DNA of 64,000 nucleotides from Albula goreensis (GCA_022829145.1 CM040743.1:8504646-8568645); one strand, 5' to 3'; positions 47,701-61,089 are shown, numbered from the stretch's first letter. Numbers and translations are program-made. Notes: generated by a model not told the origin, from the sequence alone.

Positions 47701-49779
47701 AGGTCCAGCAAAACCCTTCCAATAAAGCGCGACCCAATCTGACATGGGGCATCCAGTGACGTATAAAGTCAATAAACTGGAGTGTTTTCCATGGATCCCA
47801 AAATAGTTTTTCTTTACGAAGAGCATGTGACAACAAGTTCACCTTTATTTCATGTGCTCATCTCTGTTCTTGTTCCTACAGCACTCATCTCTGAGTTGCG
47901 CAAACAATTTGTTTTTGACTGGAACTGTCTCCTTCTTTGGTGTGCTTTGATTCTGGTAAGGATTGTGGCTCAGGGGCACAGAATGTAACTGATTCCTGAA
48001 AGTAAGAGTTAATTCTCTGCATCTGATCCAGTCTGCTACATGCCTCTACCTGCTTTGGGTTTGTCTCTGACGGAGGTGCCAGCTAATCTCTTCCTACGCC
48101 ACACAGGGGTGCGGCCTAGAAAACATGTTGCTAAGCAGAACCCCAAACACCGTTAACAAGCTTGTCCACAATACAACAACGGTATATAGTTTTAATCCTG
48201 TCTAGCCTGCATTTTTTACAGGCGATGTTGAATCTTGGTTTGATTAACGTTAAACTTAACATAATAATGCATTGATTATTCAGTGACTGAGTTGAAATAT
48301 CCAATTAGTCATTTTTGGTAATAATTAATTTTTGATTTTGTAACTTGTTTGTCTTTGAGAGTACCAGTATAAAGGGTCCAATTGACTCTCTCCTATACAC
48401 AGTAAGAGGTCAATTTAATGTCCTGTTATTGGTATGTGCCTATGTGTATTATGTGTCAAGTGGAATGATAGATGACACTTTTTTCAGAAAAGCATGGTGT
48501 AATCCCACAATGTAATTAATGAATTTGTCAAGTTATACAGATTGATAATTGCCCATATCCACAGAAAATGACATTACTACAAGAGCACTTGACTCCGTTC
48601 CAGTCTCCATGGTGAAATCACTGCGGTGACGGAGAGACACTGTAATCCCCTAGGAACATGAGTCACACCATGTGTAGTGGTTCCGTGACAAGTACCTCTG
48701 TGGTACGTTTGTGGTGTATTTCACATAGCCCGAGGTGGTGCTAACCAAATGGAAATGTCGAAATGGAGTCGGGGAGAACCCAACGGGTTATGTCACTAAA
48801 CGCTGACTAATTCCTCTGGAATTTAGCATCCTCATATTCAGTGACATGAGGAACCAAGTATGTTACCAAAAGTGTTATTCAGCCTCTTATTTACTCATTT
48901 TTTACAGATTCTTATTCAATTTTACTTACTAGCCATGTACTTCAATTATTACCTATACTATCTTTATTAGATAGAAATAAAGTTACCATGTTGGACCAGT
49001 GGACATCCATGTGCTGATACAAACAATACAAACATATTCCTGTTACAGTCTCCATTTTGTAATAATTTATCATACTGTAATGATCCAATCTTGTGACCAA
49101 ATCTTGCGTATAGGTGTGAGGTAAGCGAAAATGGGACAAATGTTACCTGCACACAGGTATGAAGCTCCTGGAATGTGTGAGACAACAGAAATTCTGAGTA
49201 GTTGAGTGTCCTCATTGTAGTCAGGGTAGTGATCACTCACCTGTACTGACAGGTAAAGGTGAGCACAGCGCAGATCATTTCCGATTAACATTCTGTGCCA
49301 GTTGGATCATCGGAAACGATTGGGCGCCCGGACCTTTGATGTTGCATTTTATTACACCACTAAACATTCATGATTAACGAACATCGCATTGCGTTGATGA
49401 TTAAGGACCTGAACTGAGGAGGTAATTAATTGATGAGTCTGTTCTTCCGTCCATCTTTAAAGTTTAAAATGGTTAATAACACAAGATTATTGTGTTATTC
49501 CTGTGCTCAGGAGTCAGTATCCTGGTTTCAAATCACATCTACTGCCGCCTTTATTGTACAATTGAACATAATTGATCAAAACATACACTAAATCTTTCTT
49601 TAACAGGTATTAATTGTATGAGATACCACTTTGCCATACTGTATTTTTGAAGTGAAAAATATGCTTTCACTTGTATGTCACTGTAAGAACCCATATTGAT
49701 TGGATCCAGTCCACTCTGAGCTTAAGCTTGAGGTGTGAGGAGCTGAAATGCCTAAACAGGGTAAAAAGAAACAAAGAGA

Positions 49780-50275
49780 ACATGTCCCAGAGAGGAGCCG
49801 ACTGGCATGATTAAGACAAAGAGCTAACAAACGACAAACAAGGAAACGCAAAAAATAACTCAATGAATTTCAGGTAAATAAGTCACAAGATTGTGCTCGG
49901 TACCTTGTGGGGATGGAACATGGGGTGGGTGAATGTACCAGGGGGTTGAATGCACTGTGGTTATGGGGGGGGGATTGCTGGGGTTGGGGTTGTGACAGAG
50001 GTGTGGTGATCAATGTACTAGGAGGCGTTCCAAAAATGAATCACCATGCTGTCATAGTGGGCAACGGTCTCAATTTTAACCAATTTCTCAACAGACGAGC
50101 GCTAGTCACACAATCTTATCTATAGGTGTGAGTACGTCTCATTTGGATCATTACGATCCAGAGAGAAACCGACTGGCACGGTTACCACGCTGAGCAAACA
50201 GACCAAAACAAGGAAGGGCAAAAATAAATCAATTTATTACAGGAAAAATAAATAACCAGAATCAGGAATCACTGT
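49780..50275. repeat. Diverged direct repeat, two copies about 375 bp apart
   Basis: Copy 1 (about 49783-49905) and copy 2 (about 50157-50275) share CCAGAGAG, CCGACTGGCA, AACAAGGAA, AAAAATAA and TCAAT in the same order, followed by AGGTAAATAA or AGGAAAAATAAATAA and TCA. Between and around them the DNA is rich in GGGGTTG. It is either a local duplication or two fragments of one interspersed element. Confidence 0.6.
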
Positions 50276-53200
50276 ACAGGAAAGGGGTGTGCAAAACTAT
50301 GGCGTCAGGTAGAGGTTGCATGGCGCACGATTAAAGATAGAGATGGAACAACCTGCTATTGTGAGGATGGATCAGGGGTGATGTGAAAGGGGGTGTTTTT
50401 GTTGGGTAGGGGGTTGGGGGAATGTTTCACAGGGAGTGTAGGTCACTCAGGGGGTGGGTGGGTGGGTGTTTGGTTGGTGGTTCGTCTCAGAGGGTTGGTT
50501 GATATTTACAGTTTTGCTGCCCTACCATCAATACATCCAGAAAAGGCAGCCTGGATTTACACAAACAGCCAATCGAAATGGAGAATGAAGTGGGCAGTAC
50601 TGTGACTGAGTGAGCATCCTTTGGCAGGGCACAGGGATCATGCCAACAAATTTATAGCGGCTACGCAATACTATATGTTTATATAATTAGCTCTGTTTTC
50701 ATCACAATCGCAGCACATGGCTGGGCCGCTAACCCCATGGTGTTAGGTAAGAGGAATCTGTCTCTCATGTGTTATGGAAAGCGAGAACGCCCATTGTAAA
50801 TACGCTGACGTCCAGAGCTCTTCTCACAATCCGGACATAATGATACGTGTGTCAGATGTACATGGGGGAAGGTTTTTCTCCCCGGTGTGAAAAGCTGTTT
50901 CTTCCAAACATTCTCCCAAACCTTCTCACTCCCTGCCTCTTTCACAGAAAGTGCTTCCCAGAACTGAAAATGGTCATGGATTTTGGAACTTGTTTACACA
51001 GTCATATTTCTGTTCATATGCATGCTAAAGTCAATGCATCTAAGATAAACTGAGAGTGTTCTGTAATTGGTGGCTACATTTCTATGTCAACCAATACATA
51101 AAAAGCATGCACGTGTGTGCACATTCAATACATTCACAGTCAATATTCATTGGACAGAGTATAGCATATCAACATTAATTATATAGGGACACCTGTTTCC
51201 AATGAGCTACTTTTAACATGACCTCCTCTCTAAGGCTGAGCTTCCGTGTCTCTAAGGGAAACAGGGCTGTTGCTAAGTGCTGACATTGCCCTCCTGCAGT
51301 AGTAATACAATATTTCCTTCTTACAACATCTGGTCAGGTTGGCTTTCACTAGTGTGGATGGGGTGTGTGTCTGTCTCATCCAGGGTTACAGATCCCACAG
51401 AGATCTGAGCATGAGCTCAGAGCCCTCCTCAATGCTGTGTGCTGCCTCTCCACCTTGTATAACAATCATAATTTCAACTGATGCACTAATAGCATTCAGA
51501 AATATACTAAACAAGCACTAATGAAGCACTAATGACAATGGAAAGTTAAGCTTGGTGCGGAAGGATCAAGGCAAACACCCCAAATTATAAATCTAGTCTT
51601 TTCCCCTCATGGTCTGTTTGCTTATGCAGGAGCTAAAGGCAAACAGCACTAAGGGTGGCACGCTATCTCTCCTTTTGGAAGCTTAGTGTCAGATCTCCCT
51701 TTAATGCTTCTCCTCGTCTCGCAGAGCCTCTATTCTTAGGCCCTAAGCCACTGTGGAGAGCGGAAATTCATTTAGGTACATTCCCTCCCTCCGGTCCTCC
51801 TGTCTCCAGTGAAGTTTGCTAATGAGGTTTCCAAATATATAGCCGGACCCCACCCGGTCCAAGGGAGGCCAAAGATGAATATTCTCACTTACCAGATACA
51901 TGTAAGTACCTGCTTGATTTAACAAATCATGCACACTGTTTACATGAAATGTATACAGCCCCCTGCATTAAGATCTTCAGTCACAGTGGACTTAAATGAC
52001 AACAAACTCCAAATTCCATTATAGTGAAAATTTGTGGTTTGTGTCTGTTGAGTCAATTGAATTTAAGAGGTCGCCATAAAAGCATCCATATATTGCTTGA
52101 TATGTTCTATTTACAGTGTGCCTGTTAGACACACTGGAAGAATGTCTTAAAAATTGAGACAGATTTTATTTTATTAACTTTCCACAGTAAATAATTTGTC
52201 TTTATCAGTCACTGCACTAGTGTAAATAAAAAGTGATCCTCTACCATGTTTTTTGGCTTCTGCATTCTCTGCCACATCCAATAACATCACTACAGAGGTG
52301 TTGATTTGGGCATATTAATTATGCATGTCCTGGCTGTTATAGATTAAACTGTATTTCAGTTCCAGAGAGGGTTCATGCTTTGGCATGTGGCAGTGGAGCA
52401 GAAATAGCTCTAATGACGGAGGGAGATGGGGGCAAACAAGGTGAGAGGCCATGAGGGCATGAAAATCTGAACGAGGTGTGTAAGGGTCCAAAATTCAGAA
52501 CAAAAAGAGGCTCCCATGGAATACATACATATGCAAATAAGTATGCAAATAAAATAAAAATCTGCCATCTCCAAAGATCATTGAAAATTCTAATTAGGCC
52601 AGACATTGATAGGTTCTTGATGACATATCTCACTTTTATACAGGAATGATTAAGGTAGACTTTGTGTTGTTGACTAATGTCAGGGGATACCAAACCAAAA
52701 AGATGAATGGAATTTTTGAGAAATTGGAGAGTAAATCTAGAGTTATTGAAAGATAAACCAGGTCTGTGATCTTTCACTAAACATGCAAGAAACATGACAC
52801 TGTTGTTTACTCACCATGCAGCTGTTGACGTGGTTAGATCACTGTAGATTGCCCCCTGCCCACTAAATTTGTCCTTATCACCCACCCCTTCCTCCCCATT
52901 GGCACCCCTCTGTCCCCCAGCAGCAGTCCACAGCAACTCAGACAAACAACAGGGACAGTTCCAACTGGGGAGGGGTCAGCCCCGCCCCCTCTGGCCATGC
53001 TGTCGGCGAGGCCCAATCACGGTCTGGCATGGGACTGTGGCATGCCATCAGCATTCCGTTCCCATGGCGTCAGTTTCTTGGACCTGTCTCCAAGCCCTGT
53101 CACTGTGTCGCCGGGACCTGGTCCAGCGGCCGTCACCGAGCCATGTCCAAGTGTCTCTGTTTGCGGAGCCGGCTACCGGCATGCATAGCCCAGTGCAGTA

Positions 53201-55735
53201 CAGTTGGAAAGACTAAAAGTTTATATCCATGCTCTGACTTTCATCTGTCCCAAGTGGCTTTCAAATTTGTTTACAGGTAATAAATTAGCAGTACTGCAGT
53301 ATTTGGGCAGGTAATAGGTAATAGGTTGGGATAATGGTTACATAATGGGCTTGGGAGATGGGCTTGTAACGACAAGACTGATTAGAGGGTCTGATAATGG
53401 CTGCATTGTAATGAAAGTTCAAAACTCTATAGCAGCGTAACAAGAATGTAACCCCTGACCTTCCACCCGCCAACCCCATACCAGATTGGGTTGCATAATA
53501 ATGACAGTGTGACTGTCCTTTTCCTGGGTCTAAAAACTGAAGCTTACAGTTTGTTTCACATGCTGTGTCTCATCTGTGTCGTGATGCTGTTGTTACAGTC
53601 CTTCCCTCAGCTTCCAAATCAGTGGTGTCCCACCTTACCCACACACACCCATGTGAGTGCAGACAAATTCAATTAAATTGCCTGATTCAACTGATGGATG
53701 TGTCAATTAAAAAGCACCATTAGCTGAGTCATGTGTTTTAATGGCGGAGCGGAACAAAAGCCTGCTCCTACACATGCCCTTCTCAGATAAGATGAGGCAG
53801 ATTTATTCTGATTCATAATTATAGATGGGTTTTAGACTTTAAAAACTTCTGTTGCTATGCAGTGCCCTGCAAATACCAATGAGTTAGCATGGAGCTTCTT
53901 TAGAAATGTTAGAGGGCATCTAACTTCTTAAATATTTTGTGAGTGTATGCTGTAAAAGAATATTTTAGTGCATGCAGGGTTTTAAAGAATTTGTTAGTAT
54001 ATCCAAACATCCTAAATAATTTTTTTTGTGCATCAACAACCATCTTTCACCAAGAAATTCATGTGGTTGGTTTTGAGACATCAGGACTGTTTGCTGCTGA
54101 GTAAATAAAGGCTTTTACCAGTTCTGAATTGCCTAAAGCATCTCTACAGTATGTGAAATCTGTCAGGCAAACTGTTGGGAAGTCAGCAAAACAGCCCTAT
54201 ATGTTGTTTACCACAGGAGGTCCGGCATGAGTGAACTACATGCAAGGAAAAGCGGTTATCCTGGTTTTTGTTATGTAACCTGTAGCCAAGGTGAGGGCAT
54301 GTGTTTTCAACTTCTTGCCGCCAATGAAATTTCAGGATGTCAAGGTGGAGAGGATCGTGTTACAGTTAGCCTGTAAAAAAACAAACCCTTGGCGCGCACG
54401 CAGAGTTCCATTTGGCTTGCTTCAGTTCTAGTACGCGGTTTCTGCAGCAGCTCAGTGACACGTAATGCCGAGAGCTGGCGAAAACAAGGTCAAAGTAAAA
54501 CACTTTTTCTGCTACTTCTGAGACATAAATAGGAGTTTGGATGCTGGTTTGGATGAATCAGTCTCCTGACCAGAGTTTGACGTGCGTGTTCCAGCAGTAT
54601 CTTTAATTCAGGAACATAGAGGCATTTAACACATTAACCACCTTCCTTTATATATTGTACACATATATGCATGTATATGTAGGTGCCATTTGACAGTAGT
54701 AAGGCATATTATGTGCAAATGGCAGGAAACAGTGAGGTGTCCACACACAGCTGTAAATGCTACAAAATAGTGTTTTAATGTACATAACCAGTTTTTGTAA
54801 CATTGTGTGATCAAAATCAAACTAAAATGTAAAAGCTGTGTTGTTTACATTAAACCACAATCTGGGAGCTGTCAGAGCAGTGTGCAGGTTTCTTCTATTT
54901 CTTTCCAGCACACTGGCCCCGATATTTCCAGCACCTGTTGAGCATGTTTGCGTGTGGAAACAGAAATTCTGAGGCTTGTTTTGACGAAGTTCACAGTGAA
55001 TGGATATCCATGCTGGGTTCATACGTGTCTTACGTTCACTGATGTTCCAACTCTGTATTCACATTAAATATATGTAACTCTGAAAGCTAAGAGACAATTA
55101 AAACCATTTAAATCTTCTAATCTTCTGATTAGGCTTCCTTCATTAATATTCCCTGAACCAAAATGTGTGGTATATATGAGATGAGATTTTTTGCAGTTTG
55201 GGGTGTGGACCACTATAGCGTACTGACAGGATGGGTTCACAGGCACAGCTCTCATACCCATTACCGTGAGCATGTTGGGATTTACGAGCACGCCATCTCT
55301 TGGCCGCTTGTATGGCGTCTGTGCAGCAATCAGTCACTGTAGTGTCAGCGATGATTAGGTTTATGGGTCGAAAGCCAAGCTATTTCCGGTTCAAGGCATT
55401 CGGTTTGGGCACGCTCAGCACAAGCTGTGGGCCTGAGAAAGATGCGCTGGCGGAGGTCTGTGCTGATTGGCCAGAGGAAAGCTGGGCATTGCAGAACCTC
55501 AGGGTGGGGATGGCATGGCAATGTCTGAATCAGGATTGTGACATCAATCCATGGAGCAACAAGTACATAAATGCAACATAACAGCCCCAAATTGCAGTCA
55601 GTGCAAAGACACCTAACACTGGGTGAAATATCCCCCCCTCCTTTTTACTCAGGATGGGGCGTGACAGAATGTCTTACCTTTCTCTCCCATCCTTTCCCTG
55701 TTCCTACTACATCTTCTGTGAACACGAGGCGCTCT

Positions 55736-55830
55736 CTCCATCTGATTGGCCCAGGGTTCTTATCACGGCCACTCTGATTGGTTGAGGCTGGATGTTCACA
55801 TGCTCGACCACTTGTTGATCCCGTGCTCCC
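55736..55830 (+). promoter_or_regulatory. Paired-CCAAT module M1
   Basis: GATTGG at 55744 and again at 55776 (32 bp apart), then TTCACATG with the E-box CACATG at 55797, 53 bp after the first box. CGACCACTTG follows. It shares CTGATTGG, CACTCTGATTGG, TTGAGG and TGTTCAC with module M4. Confidence 0.6.
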
Positions 55831-56354
55831 GCTTCCCCTGCACAGCTGTGTGCGTGGGCGTGTAAAACCCGCTGGAGTTCCAGCCTCTTTGGTTAGTTTG
55901 CACAGCCTGTTTCACTGCCTTGTATGGAGGGTTGAAAACCGCTGGCCTTGAGCCACATTCTCACAGCACTCTGACTGAATTCAGTCTCCTGTTCCTTAAA
56001 GGCAGCAGATCGCTGCACTGCTGCGCTGATGGAAATTTGGGGATCGCTCTGGCAGCAAAGTCAAAGACTCTCAAAGTCACATCAAAGATCAGTCCTTCAT
56101 ACATTTAAATGGAAAGGTTTTCTTTAGAAAGAATGGAAGTTGCCAACATCAGAGACTCGAAGCAGGGGCCTATAACTTTGATATTTGCATGGGATTATGT
56201 CTAGGTAATTAGCCTGTACTAACTATGAACGGGATCCACAGGAACAGTTAGCGCTACCTCCGCATGAGCTAGCACTTCTATACAATGCAACTGGTCCCCA
56301 TAGAAAGTCCCCATCTTTCCATCACGGACAGACATGCCTCTGTGTGTGACCTGC

Positions 56355-57390
56355 TTCATGGCAAGGTTATTATCATATACTAAAACTAAAACTGAGATGA
56401 AAACTATCAGATGAAAAATATTTGTAAACTAAAATAAAATAATTAATAAAACAAGAACGAAAAACTAAAAAAAAACAATGAAAAAATAAAACTAAACGAA
56501 ACTTTCAATACTATCTAAAAAAACTAGGTGAAATAAAATAATAAATAACATGAAATGTTTTTAGTTTTCTTTGTTAATACACTACACCCTCTAAGACATT
56601 GGAAACTCCTGTCTCAGACCTGCGTGAGTTTAGATACTTTTCAGTTTCCATCAAACACCTTCCCAAAAGAGATAGGCCTACAATGGCTGGTATGAAACAG
56701 CAGAGCCCAGTATGGAAGTTTTTCAAGTATAATATTGAAACCGAAAAAGTACATTGTCTTTCATAAAGACAAACTTTACAGTGTGGAGATGAAGGGGAAA
56801 AACCTTAAGGTACCCCAGCTGAGTCAACACAGAGAGGTTTACTAATGCACATGGCTAAAGATCGGGAGAGATGTAACAAGAGCGGTGAGGATGAAAATAG
56901 TGCTCAAAGTACACGTTCAAACCTTAGCAACATGCTTTCAACAGCCCAAAGCCTGGAAGACGAACACTGGCGAGTACAAAAAATGCAAGGATGTCGTAGT
57001 TAATTTGTTTATCAAAACAGGCATGTCCACGAGATTGTGGGAAGTGCCGACTTTAAAAAAATTGAATGCAACCCTTGACCCCAAATTGAAGACACTGGGT
57101 GCTTCACAAGTAAATGCATTGATCGCACATAAACTATGTTCAGCACAAATTATCATAAATACAGAGTTAGCTAATTGATCACAGAATTGTGTGTTTAAAT
57201 CCTTCTTGCCTTTGTTCTGTTGACTGCTCAATATTTGTAAAAAATTTAACATGCTTTACTCATCAAAAAGCCTGTCAGGGCATCAGACTCAACAGCAAGC
57301 CCCAGAATGTTCCACTGGTCCATTAAAGTACTATTACTCAAACTAAAACTGAAATAAAATATATCAAATATAGTTATGAGAATTTATTTC
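56355..57390 (+). mobile_element. Decayed hAT-superfamily DNA transposon
   Basis: The left end AAGGTTATTATCATATACTA, followed by AAACTAAAACTGAGATGAAA, resembles the terminal region of fish hAT elements. Inside, 56690-56745 encodes QQSPVWKFFKYNIET, the start of a BED zinc finger. From 56885 a frame to 57175 reads in part CFQQPKAWKTNTGEYKKCKD, VVNLFIKTGMSTRLWEVPTL and LDPKLKTLGASQVNALIAHK, the linker and early catalytic region of a ZBED-like hAT transposase. The BED part is interrupted by stops and frame changes, its expected first cysteine pair is not visible, and the rest of the catalytic domain is missing. ACTCAAACTAAAACTGAAAT near 57337 echoes the left terminal region, but no clean right inverted terminus is seen. 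It is a non-functional relic. Confidence 0.75.
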
Positions 57391-57507
57391 TACGAATAAG
57401 AATGAATGTTCAAGTTCTTGCATGTTTTTTTGATGGGAATGATAAAAGAGGTAGTATGTATTGCATCAAGGGCATTATCTCATTACTCAGCTATTGAGAC
57501 ATGTTTT

Positions 57508-57585
57508 GTTCATTCTGATTGGATGGAGGGAAGTGTGCATGCAGGCCGTGATTGGTGGACATGCCCTGATCATGTGCAGGATTCC
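57508..57585 (+). promoter_or_regulatory. Paired-CCAAT module M2
   Basis: GATTGG at 57517 and 57550 (33 bp apart), then GATCATGTGCAGG with the E-box CATGTG at 57571, 54 bp after the first box. CCGTGATTGG and the GCAG word after the E-box match module M4. Confidence 0.55.
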
Positions 57586-58744
57586 TGACATTGCTCTTGT
57601 TTTCATAAACGAACCAGTTGCATCTTAAATCGGAAATTTAGGCGTGCCCTTTGCAGGCACTCCTCTCCACCCACCTTGTCGAGGCCTTTGTTTGTTGCCC
57701 CTGAGTCACTATGGTCCACCTTGTCTGGGCTGAGGTGAGAAAACTCCAGGTAGCTGTCTCCGGGTAGTTTTCTTTTTCCCTCCTGGCTGACATTTCTCAC
57801 ACGTGCTAACTATGCTCTGCTCTGAGGCAAAGGCGCATTAGCCTGGCGCTAATCTGGGTTAATGGAGGGGGGAGGGGCGGTCATAATCAACCCCAGTGAG
57901 CTCTCAATTAGGAGGCATCTGCACGAGCTCATTTACTGAGGGTCACTCTGAACTGACCTGGGGGGGTTTGGGTCTTGTCTGAGGAGTGAGGGGAGTTTGG
58001 AATAAGGGGAATTCCTGTCCAGAGATGGACCCTTCTGCTTTCCTGAACCTCTGGTTCTCTCCTTACCACACAGTACAAACACACAAGTTTTAATTTAAGT
58101 ATATATGCAGTACACGTGTTTGTAATTGAGATGAAGTTAATTGAGTTACTTGAAATACAGAGTTTAAAAGTCTATAAGAGCTTTATCGGCTAATTTAACA
58201 CTAACCACTGTACTGCATGTTGTCATGGTTTTTTTCAGGAGCCTTGGATAATGTTCATTAACATTTTTTAGATGGTTAGCACAGGGTACAGATGTCCACG
58301 TAAAACCTATGGGGATTTAGGAATTTAAACTGAACATGTTTGCTGACATTTTAATTGAGGGTGGTCAGAAAGTGGTCAAGAAGCTTAGGAATCCCTGGCT
58401 TACAGGACACAACCTTTACATCCAGGCTTCGGATTAGGTGATTGGACAGTAAGGAGAGAAGATATATGAAAAGGATTGGCCACCTGACCATAAAGAATCT
58501 ACATTTAGGTGAAAAATAACTGGGTAATCTGACAGGAAGAGAAGGTCTAATCATGAATGTGTTTTTAGCAATTTGGGAAGGAATAAGAACGCAATCTCAT
58601 GATTGTCAGGTGCTTTTCAGTAATAATGGTATTGTGGGGTGTCAGTGGAGATGACATCACTTCACGCTCACGAAAACCTTTCTCAAGATGGAAATGACTC
58701 ACGGTTTTGCCACCAGCCATCGAGGTTCAACTCATCTGGGCAGA

Positions 58745-58842
58745 GCACAGAGGTGCATGCACTGATAGTGTGGCTGCGCGTGTGAAAACTGGCCTCGGCC
58801 AATAGGATCGCGAGTGCCTGCACCACGGCAACCAGTCAGCGG
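58745..58842 (-). promoter_or_regulatory. Paired-CCAAT module M3 (minus strand)
   Basis: Read on the minus strand: GACTGG (one change from GATTGG) ending at 58832, TATTGG 33 bp further, TTCACACG with CACACG 20 bp after the second box start, then CGCAGCCAC and CAGTGCATGC exactly 40 bp after the second box start. The last two blocks are shared in sequence and position with module M4. Confidence 0.6.
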
Positions 58843-59275
58843 CGTGCTGAGTCGACAGAGAAAGAGGAAGTTGTGGTTAAGACAAGAGTATCCTTGAGCT
58901 ATTTTGGCACGCATGCTGACTATTAGCTCTTTCACATTCCGGCTTGATGACTTTTTAACCTGTGTTGATCGTTGGTGCTGTATTTGATTGCAGTGCTTAG
59001 GATTTGGGGAAATGGCAAAGTTTCTAGAAATGGATGTCATGTGATGAAGTATTGCATTTTTGCTGAAAACACACTGCATTTGCCCACTTTAACAAACATT
59101 TGCCATATTATATTTATAATAACAACAATATTTAAGACTGGGAAAAACTTGTTTTCTCCAGGAAAACTACACAGTCTTGCCATAATTATGATTTGACGCA
59201 CATAAATATCACACACAGTAAGTCTCTTTCCAGGCCTGGTATTGGATTAACAGCATAAACTGTAGGATGGCTGCG

Positions 59276-59557
59276 TTAAACAGGGAAGGTCTTGGAAATA
59301 CAATGGGGTAGATGTGAATCTGGTCCGCTGAAGTCTCGATCATGAGGAGAAAAACCCCAGGCATCTGTTGTCCAAACAAGGGCAGTTTTGTTTAAAGTAT
59401 TGACCAGCCTCCTTAGCTCAATAAGGCTCTGGTATGCGATGCTTTGGGTCCTCGCTGTCCTCTCCACACAGGCGGGAACAGAGACGACTATTATCATGTA
59501 AAGGCCCCCTAAAATGAGGCTGAAGAACCCAGCCTCTATGAACTGTTTGACATTCAT
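59276..59557 (-). CDS. Unidentified 93-codon ORF with one membrane segment
   Basis: A minus-strand frame beginning MNVKQFIEAG followed by a strongly hydrophobic stretch (FFSLILGGLYMIIVVSVPAC, residues about 11-30), then a basic/polar region (CVERTARTQ) and a serine-, histidine- and proline-containing tail. It resembles a small single-pass membrane protein. I recognise no family. The start context is weak (T at -3), no splice partner is seen, and the frame is short enough to arise by chance. Confidence 0.22.
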   Translation of the reverse strand: MNVKQFIEAGFFSLILGGLYMIIVVSVPACVERTARTQSIAYQSLIELRRLVNTLNKTALVWTTDAWGFSPHDRDFSGPDSHLPHCISKTFPV

Positions 59558-60569
59558 CTAGCACCCACTACAGGTTGCAAAAACGTTTATGGGGGCATAT
59601 TTAAATCATCATGTTATTATATAATGGGTCCATTTATGACCTTCACATTTTTTGTAAAATATAAATTGTATACCACAAATGTTAAACTTTAAATGAAAAT
59701 GAACCCCCTCCCCCCCCCTCCCCCTCCAGGTGAAGACTCACTGATCAGCCAGGTGACATTCAAGAAGGCCTTACCTTATGTCCAGGGGTAGAGATATTGC
59801 CCTGATTGCCCTGAGAGAACACAACACAAGGCACAATTCCTTTGTCTTTCTTTGAAAATAAGAATACAAATATGTTTGTGAGCTGGCATTTAGTGAACAG
59901 TCAATTGAAGTCTCCTTGCTTTTCTCTCTGGTGTCCTTGATTCTTACTGTAACCCAAGCTGCAGATGTTGGTATGAAAAGCTGGCAGGAAGATTCAGTGG
60001 TGAAAATGTAGATGGTGAGCATTCTCTACATTTTTTTCACTTACTGGGAGGGGATGGCATTTATGTTGGCAGACATATCTGTCACATTTAAGAATTATGA
60101 GAGTGTGAATATGTAAATATATTCTTGTGGAAACATTGTTGAACAGCAAGTTGCAGTGACCTGTAAGTCATTACTGACAATGAGAAAAGCTTTCACAAAA
60201 TATTTTATTTCAACTGTTCAATATTTTATTTAATCTCTTACTTTCATCTCAAAATTAAGAGTTAGTACATATGTTACACATCCAACTACTAACCAAAGGA
60301 GTTTTTTTTAATTGTGGAGCCGTTTAAAAACAGCAGGTTGAAGTATTTTCTCATTTGCAGTAAATTGGGAACACTTTAATGAAGTGCTTCACACTATCTC
60401 TCAGTGTGTTACAACAGTAGAGTGAGTCAATACACATCTAATACTAACTGTTTCATATTTCCTCTGTTGCACCACAGAAAATCCCAGCTGCTTAATGAAT
60501 ACGACCTTTCTTTCCATTTAATACAAGCAGCATCATCAGGCATCCTGACTGCACGCACTACCAAAGCGG

Positions 60570-60665
60570 GAGCCCTGATTGGCTGGGGGCCTGTGATCAC
60601 TCACTCTGTGATTGGCTGAGACCCGTGTTCACGAGGGCAGCCATTCAGACAGTGCATGCTCAGCA
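60570..60665 (+). promoter_or_regulatory. Paired-CCAAT module M4
   Basis: GATTGG at 60577 and 60610 (33 bp apart), then TGTTCACGAGGGCAGCCATT with CACGAG at 60630, followed after 5 bp by CCATTC at 60641, and CAGTGCATGC at 60650. CACGAG plus a GGCAG spacer is the same half-site and spacer I recall from the human TXNIP carbohydrate response element. The second half-site is degenerate. It sits at the edge of a GC-rich block (60.66-61.05 kb). Confidence 0.65.
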
Positions 60666-61080
60666 ACGCACCCCCGCCCCCCACCCACACACCAACACCC
60701 CTCCCTTCCTGTTTCCCTTTCTCTTTCTCACTGGGTTTTCCTGCCTCTGAGCTGAAGTCAGAGCAGAGTTGGCAAGCCTCCGTCCCTCCCCTCCACTCCC
60801 CAGCTCTCCTCAGCTTACAGACAAGATCCAGGCAGCTGTGAGGCCGGGAACGTGCCGTTACTGACCTGAGGAGAGGCTCGACTTAATGAGGCTCTGGATA
60901 GGATCGCGCACACACGCGTGAGAGCCTCAACGAGTGCGCACGGGAAGGGAGGAAGGCGTCCCTTAGCTGCGGAAAAGCCATTAGGCCGGCTTGTCTCCCC
61001 TCCCCAGCCCATCCCCAGGCCTCAGGGCCCTTCTGCTGCACGGTGGCAGCAATTTTGTGCTCCCAAACGACTTTATTTCT
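60660..61080. other. GC/CpG-rich block, possible regulatory DNA
   Basis: An island of C-rich and CpG-containing sequence (for example GATCGCGCACACACGCGTGA near 60902) in AT-rich surroundings, directly after module M4. No open frame with family similarity and no clear splice sites. Candidate enhancer or unrecognised promoter. Confidence 0.35.
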
Positions 61081-61089
61081 CACGTTCAC

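Noticed and set aside
58440-58480. GATTGG pair 34 bp apart as a sixth module
   Set aside because: Only the two boxes agree. The surrounding words and the E-box position do not match the other modules.
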